A stretch of 64,000 bases of DNA from Flaccisagitta enflata (lineage: Eukaryota > Chaetognatha > Sagittoidea > Aphragmophora), in NCBI GenBank assembly GCA_965153355.1, contig OZ231128.1, positions 25,978,001 to 26,042,000 of the forward strand, given 5' to 3'. How positions within the stretch are numbered: the stretch's first letter is position 1; each line of letters starts with the position of its first letter. The translations under genes were made by a program, and so were the position numbers. Shown here one piece after another: positions 15,136 through 32,095 of this stretch. Below the pieces are notes generated by a model. It searched no databases, was not told where the DNA came from, and saw only the letters and a list, made by a program, of their open reading frames with translations.

Positions 15136-18072
15136 ACATTAGGCAATCCCACTTTGCATCGCTTGCATATGTTGTACAAGCAACGTATTTCTCAATAATT
15201 TTCTTCCTATTTCCTCTATGAAATTAGTTTGGTAGTTTATAGGAATGTTGCTGTGTGTTCTGTCATTCATGACGAATAAAAGATGTTATTAGAGAAAAAC
15301 AAATGAAACTAGAGAAGTGATATTTGAAACATAGAGTAATAAAGAGATGCTTTGTTGCCCATAATAGCTGGTTGCCATAGAAACGCATTTCTATGTATTT
15401 TCGCTAAAATATCAATATTTTGAGAAATTTTTTGAGGGAACATTTTTTAAAATTGAATTTGCTACATTTTTTCCACAGTATGTTCTGTAAGAATGTCGCT
15501 CATTTAGCGGTTGCTAGGGGTTGTTACACATGGATACGCTCCCTAGCAACGGCCAAACGAGCGACATTCTTACAGAACATATAGTGGGAAAGTTGTAGCA
15601 AATTTGATTTTAAGCAATGTTCTCTAAAAAAATCTCTCAAAATATTGATGTTTTGGCGAGAATACATGGAAATGTGTTTCCATGGCAACCAGCTACCATA
15701 GGGAATTAAGCATCCTTTGATTAATCTATGATCAAAATATTGCTCCCCTGCCTCCATTCGTGTGTCCATAATGCTTGCCCCCGTTCTCTCAAGTCTAGAC
15801 GAGATTTACTGTATGTGTGTGCGTGTGTGGGGGGGGGGTAGCAGGAGGGAGGAGAAAATAAGACCTATTGCCAAGATTTACGCGACAATTTAACAGAAAA
15901 AGGGGAAAAAGGGAAATTTCTGTTTTTTCACAAAATCATTCATAACTTTTTTTTGGAATACAAATTCGCTTTGATTTTTTCACTAAATCACTAGTGGTAA
16001 CATAGGTAATGACCAGAAAATGTCAAATTTGGCCAAAAAAACCTTCAATTTTGACCTCCTGTGAATAGCATACGAGACCAGATTGTTCTCCATGTCATAT
16101 GTAGATCAGTTTGAACAATTGGAATTAAGGGAAGAGGAGGTTTAATCATCTAAAGTACTTCTAGTGCTATCTGTTCATTCATGCTTGGATAAATTGTATG
16201 AACATTGAACACATCATGTTTAGTGTCCGGTCGGAACAAAGAGGCGACATTTGGAGGTAATGGCGTACACATTACACTTAGGAAGAAAGAAAAAGGTTTT
16301 CTTATCAACTATTGTATTACGATGGCATGCTACCATGCGTGGAAAATGGCTAGAAAGAAATCTATGACTCTTTGAAATTGAGACCCAAGAAGAAAGCATC
16401 TTCAATTTCTCTGGTATTTTCATAGGCTTAGAGTTAGTGGTGCTGGTTGCAGGGGGATGGGGAGTATCTGGTTGGACGAAGTGGATGCAGGACATTATCG
16501 GCAGCAGTTGCAATACTAAGCAAATCATTGAAATTGCAAAGACCAACGCATTTGAAAGCTATCATCCTCGTCTCATGGAGAATGCACAAGGATATATCCG
16601 AGATGAAATAAGCCCGGATGCTGCTCGGTGATGTTAGGTATTGCTCGGGGTTGCATTGTTTGCGAAAAAATCTTCATTTTCATCAGTAAAACAGTACTAT
16701 AGCGGCCTCAAAAACTCAAACTCTGAGAAGTATCATCATGACAAACAATAACATCAATTCTAAGGCGACCTTAAGCGACATCGTGCGATCCCGGGATTAA
16801 ATCCCACTGTTATATAATCGGGAAAAAAGTCGAAGTCCGTCTTCGACTTTTTGACATATTCGAGAGAAACAGGGTTTTCATTTTCTTATTGGGAAGTTGG
16901 GAATCTCCACCAATCGAATGAGCCCTCCAATAAAATTGATAGGGTAAGTAAATCTGATAATTCTCTTTCATTTGGCGCCAAGCAGAATGCTCTATGTCAA
17001 ATATTTTTTGCGCTATGATTTTTTTAAAGATTTATTTGCAAAAAATTCAAATGAATTTTTTTTTTAAATTTTTATGATTTTGTGTAGGATCAATAAAGGA
17101 GTGTACTTATAGTTAATGAGCATGCAAATACAAAAAAACATGTTTATGAGCACAGCTGCTCATCTGTGAGGGCGTTTTTGAGCATTTTAGCTCATTTAGC
17201 TCATTTAGCTCACTTAGCTCAGTTTATTCTTTCTGATTTCAAATATGATGAATAGATAAATAATTCTATACTTGATTCAGCAAGCAACTAAAAAAAACAT
17301 GTCAGTGAGCAGAGCTGCTCATCTGTAAGGGCGTTTGCAAGTATTCTAGCTCATTTAACTCATTTAGCTTGCTCTTTTTCTTTGATTTTAAATAGGATGA
17401 ATAAATTATTGTTTTGATTTAAGCATGCAAATGCAAAAAAGCATGTCAGTGAGCAAAGCTGGTTGTCTGGTTGAATAATTTAGAATATTTTAGCTCATCT
17501 AGCTCATTTGGCTTGGTCCTATTTTTCTTTGATTTTCAGTGCAATCAATACATACAAATTGCTTTTGATTTGATCTAACAAATAAAAAAATTTCCGCGAC
17601 TAAAGATAAAAGTACAGTAAAAAGTGACCAATGTTTACGACTTTTTTCCTCACGGCGACAGCCGCCATTACTGGTACAGATGACCTAATGGCATGGAGCG
17701 CCATGACACAGTGCAGTTGAAGCCAAAGAAGATAAGCATTACAATTAGTGTAATAAATCAAAGCTATCTAATGAGATGTCAACCATACCTGCGGCTTCAA
17801 TGTGCTAAGCTATGGGGGGGGGGGGCCTCTCGTTCAATCACTCTCTGATATGTAGGAAAAGGAAATTCTCGAATTTAAGTCCCCTAAAAGAAATATCGAA
17901 GCAAAACTGAGAGAAACTATGCACTGCGGATCCTTGGAACCACCAGGACATTTTTCATATTACTCCAAGTTTTTCTTCAGTTTCATCAAAAAATATTTCA
18001 TCCGGCTCTTTCAGAGAAAAATCACTTTTTGTGAAAATGTGTTGCATACGCAACACAATGTCGCGTATGCAA
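15136..18072. repeat. 2.93-kb tandem duplication, unit B
   Basis: This is a near-identical copy of 12207-15135. It differs by single-base changes, a few short indels, and length changes in G-runs. The unit begins with a 3' fragment of the RT gene directly joined to a GTTGCATACGCAAC palindrome, which marks the duplication junction. Confidence 0.9.
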
Positions 18073-18181
18073 CACACATATGTCGCATATGCAACATCGT
18101 GTTGCCTGTGCAACACGATGTTGCGTATGCGACACGCGATTGTCGCATACGCAACAGCGTGTTGCGCACGCGACATGTGTA

Positions 18182-18271
<90 letters not shown>

Positions 18272-18884
18272 GGAGAGAGAGGGAGATAGAAAGAAAGACA
18301 GAAAGACAGAAAGAGAGAGAGAGAATCAAACAATGGATTTCAAGTAATTGGAAAGCGATCAATAAGGGAGAATAGTTTATTTAGAGTGAGTTTTGAGGTT
18401 GTATTAGACTGATTTGCAGTCTTAGAGGGCTGATTTGGGCCCTCAGAGAGCAAATCAGAGGCCTGAGATTGTTTCATTTAAGCGCTGAGTCCCGATCTAA
18501 ATTCTCAGGGAGGCGAGGGGGGGGGCGGAAAAATGTTAAGCTTAATTCTACTCTGTGTTCTACTGGATCATCACCTGAAAGTCAATACAAAATTGTGTTA
18601 GATGCTTTCATTCTTTTTTTCAGTTGTGTGCTATGGGATTCTACACCCGGCTTTGTCGTTGGGTTGGTCGGTCTGTTGATTGGTCTGTTGGTTAGTCACA
18701 CCATTTTTTGCCTCTTACATGTATTGGCATGTACATGTACGTGAGTATTTTCAACATTTATGTCGCAGATGCAACATGATGTCGCATATGCAACACAATG
18801 TTGCATATACGACATCTGAGTGTTGCATATGCAACATCATGTCGCATATGCAACATATTTTTACAAAAAAGCGATTTTTCTCAA
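18010..18884. repeat. Fold-back with arrays of GTTGCATATGCAAC palindromes
   Basis: From 18040 to 18180, 26-28-bp units alternate TGTTGCATATGCAACA and TGTCGCATACGCAAC. Similar units recur at 18758-18862. The flanking AGAGAAAAATCACTTTTT is inverted at the far side (GCGATTTTTCTC). A (GA)n tract (18184-18300) and unique sequence lie between the arms. Confidence 0.7.
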
Positions 18885-21708
18885 AACAAGGCCAACACCT
18901 ATAAGTTGCGTGCAAGACATAAAAAACTGAATTGCCCTGACTCCTTATTGTATCTTTTTAATCAATATGACTGAATAGGGAGAAATATAAGAAATGAATA
19001 AAATGATTTAGTTGACTAGATTGACTTGAATGAATTGATGAATAAATCAGCTTAATGAGGTATTGGAGGCCATGGAAACCCACCCACTTTTGTAATTAAG
19101 TCAAATTAATCAACTCTATCAACCCAATCAATGAAAAATGATTAAACCAGACTTAAACCAGACTTTTACCAGCAGACTTAAACCAGCAGACTCAAACCAG
19201 CAGACTTTAACCAGCAGACTTAAACAAGCAGACTTAAACCAGCAGACTTAAACCAGTAGACCTAAACCAGTAGACTTAAACCAACAGACTAAAACCAGCA
19301 GACTTAAACAAGCAGACTTGAAATGACATAAATGACCAAAACACACCAAAAAACATATATGACCAAACCATACCAAAAAACATAAATGTCCAAAAAACCA
19401 AAAAAACAAAAAAACAAAATACCAAAAACCAAAAAACGAAAAAATAAATGACCAAAACAAACAAAAAAACCATGTTAAATGACCAAAAACCAAAAAACCA
19501 AAAACCAAAAACCAAAAACCAAAAACCAAAAACCAAAAACCAAAAACCAAAAACCAAAAACCAAAAACACCAAATAACCAAAAAACCAAAAACCAAAAAC
19601 CAAAAAAAACATAAATAACCAAAAAACCAAAAACCAAAGAACCAAAAAACATAAATGACCAAAAAACCAAAAACCAAAAACCAAAAACCAAAAAACCAAG
19701 ACTAACAAACCAAAAAAATTAGGAAACAAAAACCAAAAACCATAAAACCAAAAAACCTAAAAAAAACCAAAAACCAAAGACCAAAAACCAAAAACCAAAA
19801 ACCAAAAACCAAAAACCAAAAACCAAAAACCAAAAAACCAAAAGCATAAATGACCAAAACATACCAAAAAACCATGCTAAAGGACCGAAAACCAAAAAAC
19901 CAAAAACCAAAAACCAAAAACCAAAAAACCAAAAACCAAAAAATATAAATGACCAAAACATACCAAAAAGCCATGTTTAATGACCAAAAATGACCAAAAG
20001 ACCAAAAAACAAAACATAAATAACCAAAACATACCAAAAAACCATGTTAAATGACCAAAAACCAAAAAGCCAAAAATCAAATTCCAAAAAAGAAACAAAA
20101 AACAAAAAAACAAAAAAACAAAAACAAAAACCAAAAAATAAAAAATAAACACCAAAAAACATAAATGACCAAAACATACCAAAAAAAACATGTTAAATGA
20201 CCAAAAATGACCTGAAATGTCCCAAAATGACTTAAAATGACTGTAGAAATATGCTGCGTCTTCGCGCTCATGCTCGACATAAACAAACGCTTAGAAGAGA
20301 CAGATAGACAATCAGGATACAGCAAAGAGGACACGTTCGAATTTTATTGCTTTTTTATTATTTCTTTCTATTTATAATTGTACAACCTTCTACCGCCGCA
20401 ACCTTTATCGGTATGAATAGGAGAGAGCGTTTTGTATTGACAATCGATCGATATGTTCGGCATCTCGCTTATACAGATTTCCTTCTCTGAATACAGAAAT
20501 ACGGCGTCAACAAAACTTGTTACGTGGTTAGCGATGCTTGTAGGCGGTAGGAGCGGCTCACGAAGCCGATAATTCGTACAGTATTTCGATAACTGGCAAG
20601 ATCGCAGCTACGACTAACAAGTCTACGCGCCAAGAGAAGAACTTCAAAGTTGGATCGGAAGCAGCAAAGAATTTGTATCGCGGAAGAGAAACATTCTTCG
20701 GTCGGAGGAAGCAAAGTAACTTTCGGACAAATGGCAAATGAACAACAGAACATTTGGGACAAGACAAAGATCGGCAGTCGCCCCGGAATTAGAAAGCAGT
20801 TTGATACAAGCAACGGTGGTGGATACAAGGGAACGAAACCATCAATCAGATCGCCGTCGGTGGACACGTAAGGGCTACGAAGCCGGCGGCAGCAAACTAA
20901 CCCCCGCGTCGTGGATACGGAAAAGAGAAACGAAGCGACGCAATTAGACTGTCACGTCGAGTCAAGACCTGAAAGATCGATGAACATTTGCTAATACGGC
21001 GGGAGAATTTACAGATTTCCTACGGCGGGAGAAGACGGACATCGCGCTACGACTAACAAATTTGAGAGATTCCGACCTTGATTACCGCTCTGATCGCGAA
21101 CGCGGTCGGGCGGGAGTGTAGAAATATGCTGCGTCTTCGCGCTCATGCTCGACATAAACAAACGCTTAGAAGAGACAGATAGACAATCAGGATACAGCAA
21201 AGAGGACACGTTCGAATTTTATTGCTTTTTTATTATTTCTTTCTATTTATAATTGTACAACCTTCTACCGCCGCAACCTTTATCGGTATGAATAGGAGAG
21301 AGCGTTTTGTATTGACAATCGATCGATATGTTCGGCATCTCGCTTATACAGATTTCCTTCTCTGAATACAGAAATACGGCGTCAACAAAACTTGTTACGT
21401 GGTTAGCGATGCTTGTAGGCGGTAGGAGCGGCTCACGAAGCCGATAATTCGTACAATGACTTAAAACTCCTTTGAATGCCACAAAATGACACAAATGACT
21501 TAAATGAACAAAGTGACGTAAATGATCAAAAATGATCAAAAATGACTAAAACCAACCAAAAATGACCAAAAACAACTAAGAAATGACTCCAAATAACTCC
21601 AGACGACCCAAAATGACCAAAAAGGACGCAAAAAAGCAAAGTGTTACAGACCGACCGAAGGACCGACCGACGGAGCGGGTTGTAGAGTCGCGTGCACGCG
21701 ACTAAAAA
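18885..21708 (+). mobile_element. Long AACAAGGCC-family element with satellite arrays, LTR element inside
   Basis: The head AACAAGGCCAACACCTATAA is the same as at 4283. CAGACTTAAAC units follow (about 19145-19315), then a CCAAAAA array (about 19330-20240), then an LTR element (20242-21455), then TGACTAAAA-type units. It finishes with a GACC core and the 3' hairpin AGTCGCGTGCACGCGACT plus AAAAA. Without the LTR insertion and its 5-bp duplication the element is about 1.6 kb. Its right end stops 18 bp from the stop codon of the minus-strand LRR-KEN gene. Confidence 0.8.
20242..21455. mobile_element. Miniature LTR retrotransposon (TRIM-like), very young
   Basis: The two long terminal repeats are 339 bp each (20242-20580 and 21117-21455). 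Both start TGTAGAAATATG and end AATTCGTACA, and I could find no difference between them. The target duplication ATGAC flanks the element (20237-20241 and 21456-21460). Between the LTRs are only 536 bp. The internal region has TGGCAAGATCGCAG shortly after the 5' LTR (possible primer-binding site) and GGTCGGGCGGGAG just before the 3' LTR (polypurine-like). No gag or pol domain is recognisable, so it must depend on enzymes made elsewhere. Confidence 0.92.
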
Positions 21709-21725
21709 GCCCGATGAAATATTTT

Positions 21726-22591
<866 letters not shown>

Positions 22592-22669
22592 CTGATGGTT
22601 GAAAAAAGCTTTCAGTTATTCATTTCAAGTTGCGGGGCAGCTCTATAAGAGGCTTTGTCCATCCGTACG

Positions 22670-22727
<58 letters not shown>

Positions 22728-22776
22728 TGACAACGATGACACCTTTAAGCTTTTTTTCATTGCACAACTGTCTTAC

Positions 22777-22948
22777 TTTTTGTGATGGCGGGTTGAAAAG
22801 GCGATGACGCCGAGAGTTCCATATCTACGCCACCTACGCCACCCGGACATGTAACTTGGGGCGGTAACAGTGTGTTGCCCCCGCAAGTAATGGAAACGTC
22901 ACTTAATGAAGCGTCTTTCCATACCGAAATCGTTTTTTGCAAAATGGC
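22777..22948 (-). CDS. LRR-KEN receptor, predicted middle exon
   Basis: The acceptor is a good pyrimidine tract ending CCACTTGCAG before 22948, and the donor is AAAAA/GTAAGACA at 22776. It joins in phase 0 to the exon ending at 25169 and in phase 1 to the exon at 22591. The encoded segment AILQKTISVWKDASLSDVSI-TCGGNTLLPP, with VGGVDMEL, completes a ubiquitin-like-looking stretch begun by VVFLRFKSVGDDF at the end of the previous exon. If unspliced, the frame would stop 21 bp past the donor. Confidence 0.6.
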
Positions 22949-23008
22949 CTGCAAGTGGCAGAAAAGCAAGAATGAAACGTTTTATTGGGCCGGCTAAGCT
23001 TCGACGTA

Positions 23009-23611
23009 CTATCTAAAAAATAGAAATGTTCCCACCTCTGAATTCAATCAATTTATTGACTTGTTAACAAATACAAGTCAATCACAAACCTATCAATTAT
23101 TGGTGTGAGTTCCTTCTAGCTAAATTATGGCCGCCATTAGTCAGGGAAGCGATTTGTAAAGCTTGTTGAGGCACTTTGAAGTGATGACATACCAGGCCTC
23201 CAGACAGATGCGTCAAATTTAGGCGGAAAACACACACACACACACAAAAAAAGTATGAAAAGCGTACTTCTAGTCGGCCTAGTGTGCTAAAATTTGAAGT
23301 GAAGAGTTTCCAAACCTTTGTCCTACTACAGTAAAAATTTCATCATGATCGGCCAACTAGAAGTATGTTTTTCTTGCTTTTAAATTTAAACTTAATAATC
23401 CGCGGCACATGTTTTAAAGAAACTTTCAAAAGGAACAATTTCATTCAAAGTGAAATAACTTTTAAGCCCATTGAGATAGAGACACGAGGTTTGCACAGAT
23501 CACTTGGAAATTTGAAGGGCTTCAATTTGGTCACCGATTTTTTCAAAATTATTTAAATCGTTTAGGATCTATGCATCAAAACGTGCGGGAACATTTCTAT
23601 TTCTTAGATAG
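23009..23611. mobile_element. TIR element with TA target duplication, in LRR-KEN intron
   Basis: The ends CTATCTAAAAAATAGAAATG and CATTTCTATTTCTTAGATAG are inverted copies. TA flanks each side (23007-23008 and 23612-23613). At 603 bp it has no transposase frame. An inner inverted pair (GTACTTCTAGTCGGCC near 23262 with GGCCAACTAGAAGTA near 23351) lies within it. Confidence 0.75.
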
Positions 23612-24183
23612 TATCTTGCTAAAAAGTATAGCCACAAAATGGAATACAGTTCATTCATTCATTAATTGGTACATTAAACATTTGCAAAATACAACTAGGA
23701 CTTTGTGTGACCTCCCTGGACATTGATTATGGCTTTTGTTAGCCTCGGTTTGCTTCCATTAAGGGACAGAGCGTAAAGTGGTGTGATGCTCTTTCACACC
23801 TTGAGAACGATTTTCTTAGGCCTGCACCTGCAGCCCCAACTACAGCTTTTTCATCTGTCTCTAAAACAATATGAATAAATTAAGGCCTGTACTATTTCCA
23901 GGTCAACTTAACGCCAACTTAACACCAGCTTGACTCTATGGTCTGAACAAAAATAATGCATTTGTCCCTGCCAATATTGCGCATGGAATGATGAAATTGA
24001 AAAAGAAAAGATTTTCATCATTTTCTACTTGAGGTAGCAATTCTGTTTTCCTTGTCATTTCTGAAAAACTGAATTTAGAGTTATGTGGTTTGCGCTATTA
24101 GATTGGAAATTTGAAGAAGTTTCCAGGTGTCACCAATCTTTCTATGTTTGCATTATTCTTTAGGTAGTTATGCTTCATAATGC

Positions 24184-24801
24184 CACTACCCTCTCACAGC
24201 AAGATCCGGAGAAAAGTAACATTACTGTAGGTTTTTTCATTGTTTTGTATAGAATCTGAGCTCTATTTACTGGAACAAATAAAGATAAAATCTTGTCAAG
24301 AGCGCTTTTTGAGATTTTCATGAAAATTGATGGCTTATACCCTTTTTTTCAATGTAGATTCTACTGGGTATTTTGAAAATCTTTTTTGACAGCATATCTG
24401 AATTCCTGGTGAAATTTCCATTCATTTGATAGGTCGCACTATATAATTTTATCCAAAAATGCAATTTCCCATTTTTAAGCCACCGTTACAATTTTGCAAC
24501 GGTGGCTTAAAAACGGAAAATCTTATTTCTATGTAAAAGTATATGTTGCGACCTATCAAATGAATGGAAATTTCACCAGGAATATGAATTTGCTGACAAA
24601 AAGTATTTCTGAAATACCCAGTTGAATATACAGGAAAAAAGAAGGCTTAAAACCACCAATTTTTATGAAAATCTCCAAAAGCGCTCTTGACAAGATTTTA
24701 TCTTCATTAGTTCCAGTAAATAGAGCTCAGATTCTATACAAAAAAATGAAAAACCTACAGTAATGTTACTTTTCACCTGATCTTGCTATGAGAGGGCAGT
24801 G
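24184..24801. mobile_element. 618-bp fold-back element with 5-bp target duplication
   Basis: It is nearly a perfect palindrome. The left end CACTACCCTCTCACAGCAAG is inverted at the right as TTGCTATGAGAGGGCAGTG. The arms continue through ATTCTATACAAAAC, GAGCTCAGATTC and CTTGTCAAGAGCGC to a centre near 24490 (CGTTACAATTTTGCAACGG). AATGC is duplicated at 24179-24183 and 24802-24806. The CACT ends and 5-bp duplication do not match Tc1/mariner, so the superfamily is uncertain. Confidence 0.85.
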
Positions 24802-25168
24802 AATGCTTGTGGTTATACATATTAGCAAGATAGTATTCTCCCGCAATACACGAGATTTAAAAGAGGTAAGGCCAAGACGGGTGAGTCAAGGTTGAGGGTG
24901 TTGCAATTCACAAAATGAATTCTACTTGCTAGGTGGTGATTTAAAGCCATTGTGCACCATTCCAATCAAAGGTGAGAAAATGGTGAAAAAGAGGATTGAA
25001 CTGCCCACACGATGCATCCCTGATTGAATTTTGGGCTATAGGATGGATGACATACGGCCGAACTCGCTGATACATGCCCACTTGTCATGTACATGATATA
25101 TCAATCAAATAATAAATATGATAAAAGAAACAATTCAATGCAGCCATTCAAGACATTAGGCGTCTTAC

Positions 25169-29054
<3,886 letters not shown>

Positions 29055-29573
29055 TCCTTCGATTATACTGTTATCAGCATAAAAATTTTCGGTCTTTCTC
29101 CGTCATGGAATCCCAAGCGAATGCGGCTTAATTTGAATTTTTGTCGCAATTTCCGCAGCTGCTAATAAAATTTATGTTTCACAATATCCATTAACTTAAA
29201 CATTAACTTAAATGCAATTCATTTCGGTGACAGAATAGCGACAGAGGCGTGTATGCACCGTAGTCCAGGCACAAAGTTACAATTTAGACAGAAAAATGTA
29301 GATTAAATGTAAAAAAAGCGAATTACAACATGAAAAAGTTTGTTTTTCACAGCGAAGATCCCATTCTATAATCCAATTGATAGGATGCTGAAATCTTTAA
29401 TATTTCAACTGAAACCGTACCTGTGAACGGGGAACGTGAGTTACTTGACGTTGATAGACAATGCCTCATGTCGGGTCTGACGTAATATATTTCGTCGCGT
29501 GCATGTGATTGTACATAATCGCTATATAGTTACATGGTCTGTCCGTTAGTTCGCCGGTAACATTTGGCTTTTT
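29055..29573. other. 5' flank of the LRR-KEN gene
   Basis: This AT-rich sequence lies upstream of the minus-strand ATG at 29054. I see no convincing TATA box. A degraded AACAAGGCC-family 3' end may lie at about 29490-29560 (TCGCGTGCATGTGATTGTAC, GGTCTGTCCGTTAG). Confidence 0.4.
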
Positions 29574-29745
29574 TTGGTGTTTTCGGGTCAACTTTGCATC
29601 CCAGCTCCACAGTCCATCAAATCTGATGAAAAAAACACCTAGCGCAACTTTATCCCCCTCCACCCACCGACGCAGTCCATCAAATCCCACCCTTATGGGG
29701 AAAAACAGCTAACGCCATTTTACCCCCCTCCACCCACCTACACAG
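29574..29745. repeat. ~70-bp minisatellite, left part
   Basis: About two units carry the motifs CACAGTCCATCAAATCCCAC, GGGGAAAAACA, CTAACGCCA and CCCCCTCCACCCACC. The array is interrupted at 29746 by a TIR transposon and resumes at 32643. Confidence 0.85.
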
Positions 29746-30646
29746 TTAGGGGAGTACGAGACTTGTTTCATAGGACTGCTCAGTGTGATGGATAAACATG
29801 TGAGTAGGCCTAAGATATGATGGAAAAAATTGAGTTGAGCTCATTTGGTTGAAAAAAAAACCCAAACAGGCTAAAAACCGAAATTTGACCAATTTTTTGC
29901 TTTTTCGTGTTTTTTGTCTTATTTGGTATATGAAGTAGTAGTCAAACATGCATAGATAAGTAGTGATGACCTTTCCAGCATATATCATGAATAGAATGCT
30001 GTGCTTAGAATGCATACACTGAATTCCTCGCTTGTTTTTTTAATGTTTTTGCTTTTGTTTTTTGTTTTTTTGTTTTTTTTTGGCGCAAAGGTTAGATTTT
30101 GTTTATTGTCTTCATTTCTACTCTATTAAGTCTTTCTTCCTGCCTGTCTGTCAGTCTATCCATCAGTCAGTACAGAAGTTCTTGTCATCTATCATCTTGT
30201 GGAACCCTTTTTGGGCAACATGATGGACCCTACAATAATTTACAACTTCATTAAATCTTTCAAAATTTGTACAAAAAGATGATGAAAACCAGTTCAGTTG
30301 AGAGGCATGCTCTCCTTGTTCTTTACGATGGATTTAGTAAGGAGTATGATAAGGAGTGGATACAATTGTTCTTAAAAAAACATCTTCAGCAGTATGATGT
30401 CTCAAAGCTGGAGGTTGGAACAACTAAGAATAGTTCCTTTCGATAATATAGCAGGTAGAAATTTCTTTGGGCGCATGTAAGAGCATTAAAGGCCATAAGT
30501 GACAGACTTGTGCTCGAGTCAAGAGTAGAGTCTTAATAGTCAGTGACAGATGCTGAGGCAGACATCTTGTCAAAGGAACAATCTAAGCACAAGCTTATAC
30601 TCTGTGCAAGGAAAATAAGGATAGACACAGGTACTACACACCATTT

Positions 30647-31033
30647 TTGTCTCAGGCTAAAGTCAAGAAATGCGATGATAGGCTAAAAAAATTAAGTGAG
30701 CAAGATCAACTTTTCATCCTTAATAGGAAAGTCAACTTGAAAAAAGTCATGTTCACTGAGATGCCTTATGACTTTGTTTATTTCAATAATACAGCATCAC
30801 TGTTAAGCAAATGTACTAGAATCTGCTTGCTTTGCACAGGGTTGTCCAAATCAAGATTTTGTGACAATGGAGGATGTCTACATTGCCTCAAAATCTGCAG
30901 GTATTCAGTCAGCAAACAAGCCAGCAAAGAGGCTGAGACTCTTTTATTTACTGAAGTACCTCAAGGAGAGTTCATCTGGCCAGTAGAGGAAGAAGAATTT
31001 ATCATCACAATACAAGATGGCTGGAACCTTTAA
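30647..31033 (+). CDS. Unidentified Cys-containing frame inside the TIR transposon
   Basis: A ~128-residue frame has non-repetitive composition: lysine-rich at the start, then ICLLCTGLSKSRFC and GCLHCLKICRYS, which could be a zinc-binding Cys cluster, and an acidic C-terminus. It begins without a clear ATG, so it is probably the remnant of a larger protein. Its position inside the transposon suggests a transposon-encoded protein, but I recognise no transposase motif. It could also be captured host sequence. Confidence 0.35.
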   Translation: MSQAKVKKCDDRLKKLSEQDQLFILNRKVNLKKVMFTEMPYDFVYFNNTASLLSKCTRICLLCTGLSKSRFCDNGGCLHCLKICRYSVSKQASKEAETLLFTEVPQGEFIWPVEEEEFIITIQDGWNL

Positions 31034-31490
31034 GTACAGGCACTCTCCAAGGAAAAAGATGATAAGGGGTAATTATATTGGATTTGAAGATGTTGCAAAT
31101 GGTATCCAAAGAAAACTTATTTGTGAGATCAAACCTTCTCTCATAGTGGCCAAATATGTTTAGAGGAAAGATATGGTTTTTGCACTGCTCAATCTGGAGA
31201 TCATAGAGGCCCTGTAGGTACAATTGATGGGCTCAAATGAGTCTGAATAAAGTTGATGGGATATCAAATATCAACTTACAGCTGTGCTCTTAAGAAAGAA
31301 ATTTATGAAGTTATGGTTCAAACTTGAGTATGGTACTGGAACTTGATAATATGGCAATGGAAACTTTTTGTGAACAAGTCTCTTTTTAAAAAGGGAGGGA
31401 GCAGACCTCTACCAAAAAGACCTAAATGGTTTGAAACATTTTAAGACGAAAACATTTTATCAGGTCTTTCCTTTGTTTCTCCCCCACATA

Positions 31491-32095
31491 CAGTACCTTC
31501 CGAGCAAACCCGGTTAAAACTGGAGGATTAATTTTTGTTACTTTAATTTCATTTCCCAAACTTCATTTTTTGCATCAAACTTAATTAAAAGAGACTTAAT
31601 TCCTTGAACATATTTCGCTGTCAAAAAAAATAACTTGCATGAAGACATCAATATTGAGTGTTCTAACCCAGACCATTGGATTTGGCAGAAAATTTTACCT
31701 TTCCTAGACAACAAGAACAGCTCAGTCAGACAATTATTTTAGATTTTATGGCCATTTAAAGTTTTTAAGGACAATTGTCCTAAATTATTTTGAGACAATT
31801 GTCCTTAAAAACTTTAAGTGGCTGTAAAATCTGAAATAATTATCTGGCTGAGCTGTTCTTGTAGTCTAAGATAGGTAAAATTTTCTGCCAAATCCAATGG
31901 TCTGGGTTAGAACACTCAATATTGATGTCTTCATGCACTTTGATTTCACGAGTTATTTTTTTTGACAGCCAAATATGTTCAAGGAATTAAGTATCTTTTA
32001 ATAAGGTTACATACAAAAAAATAAGTTTGAAAAATAAAATTAAAGTAACAAAAATTAATCCTCCAGTTTTAGCCGGGTTTGCTCGGAAGGTACTG
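31491..32095. mobile_element. 605-bp palindromic TIR element with TA target duplication
   Basis: The left end CAGTACCTTCCGAGCAAACC is inverted at the right as GGTTTGCTCGGAAGGTACTG, apart from one position. TA is present at 31489-31490 and 32096-32097. The arms are nearly complementary to the centre (GACAATTGTCC around 31770-31805). It fits a Tc1/mariner-mobilised fold-back and sits inside the 29746-32642 transposon. Confidence 0.85.

Noticed and set aside
20650-20871. Possible gag frame inside the miniature LTR element
   Set aside because: At 73 codons it has no zinc knuckle or protease motif, and an overlapping frame of similar length exists. I treat the element as non-coding.
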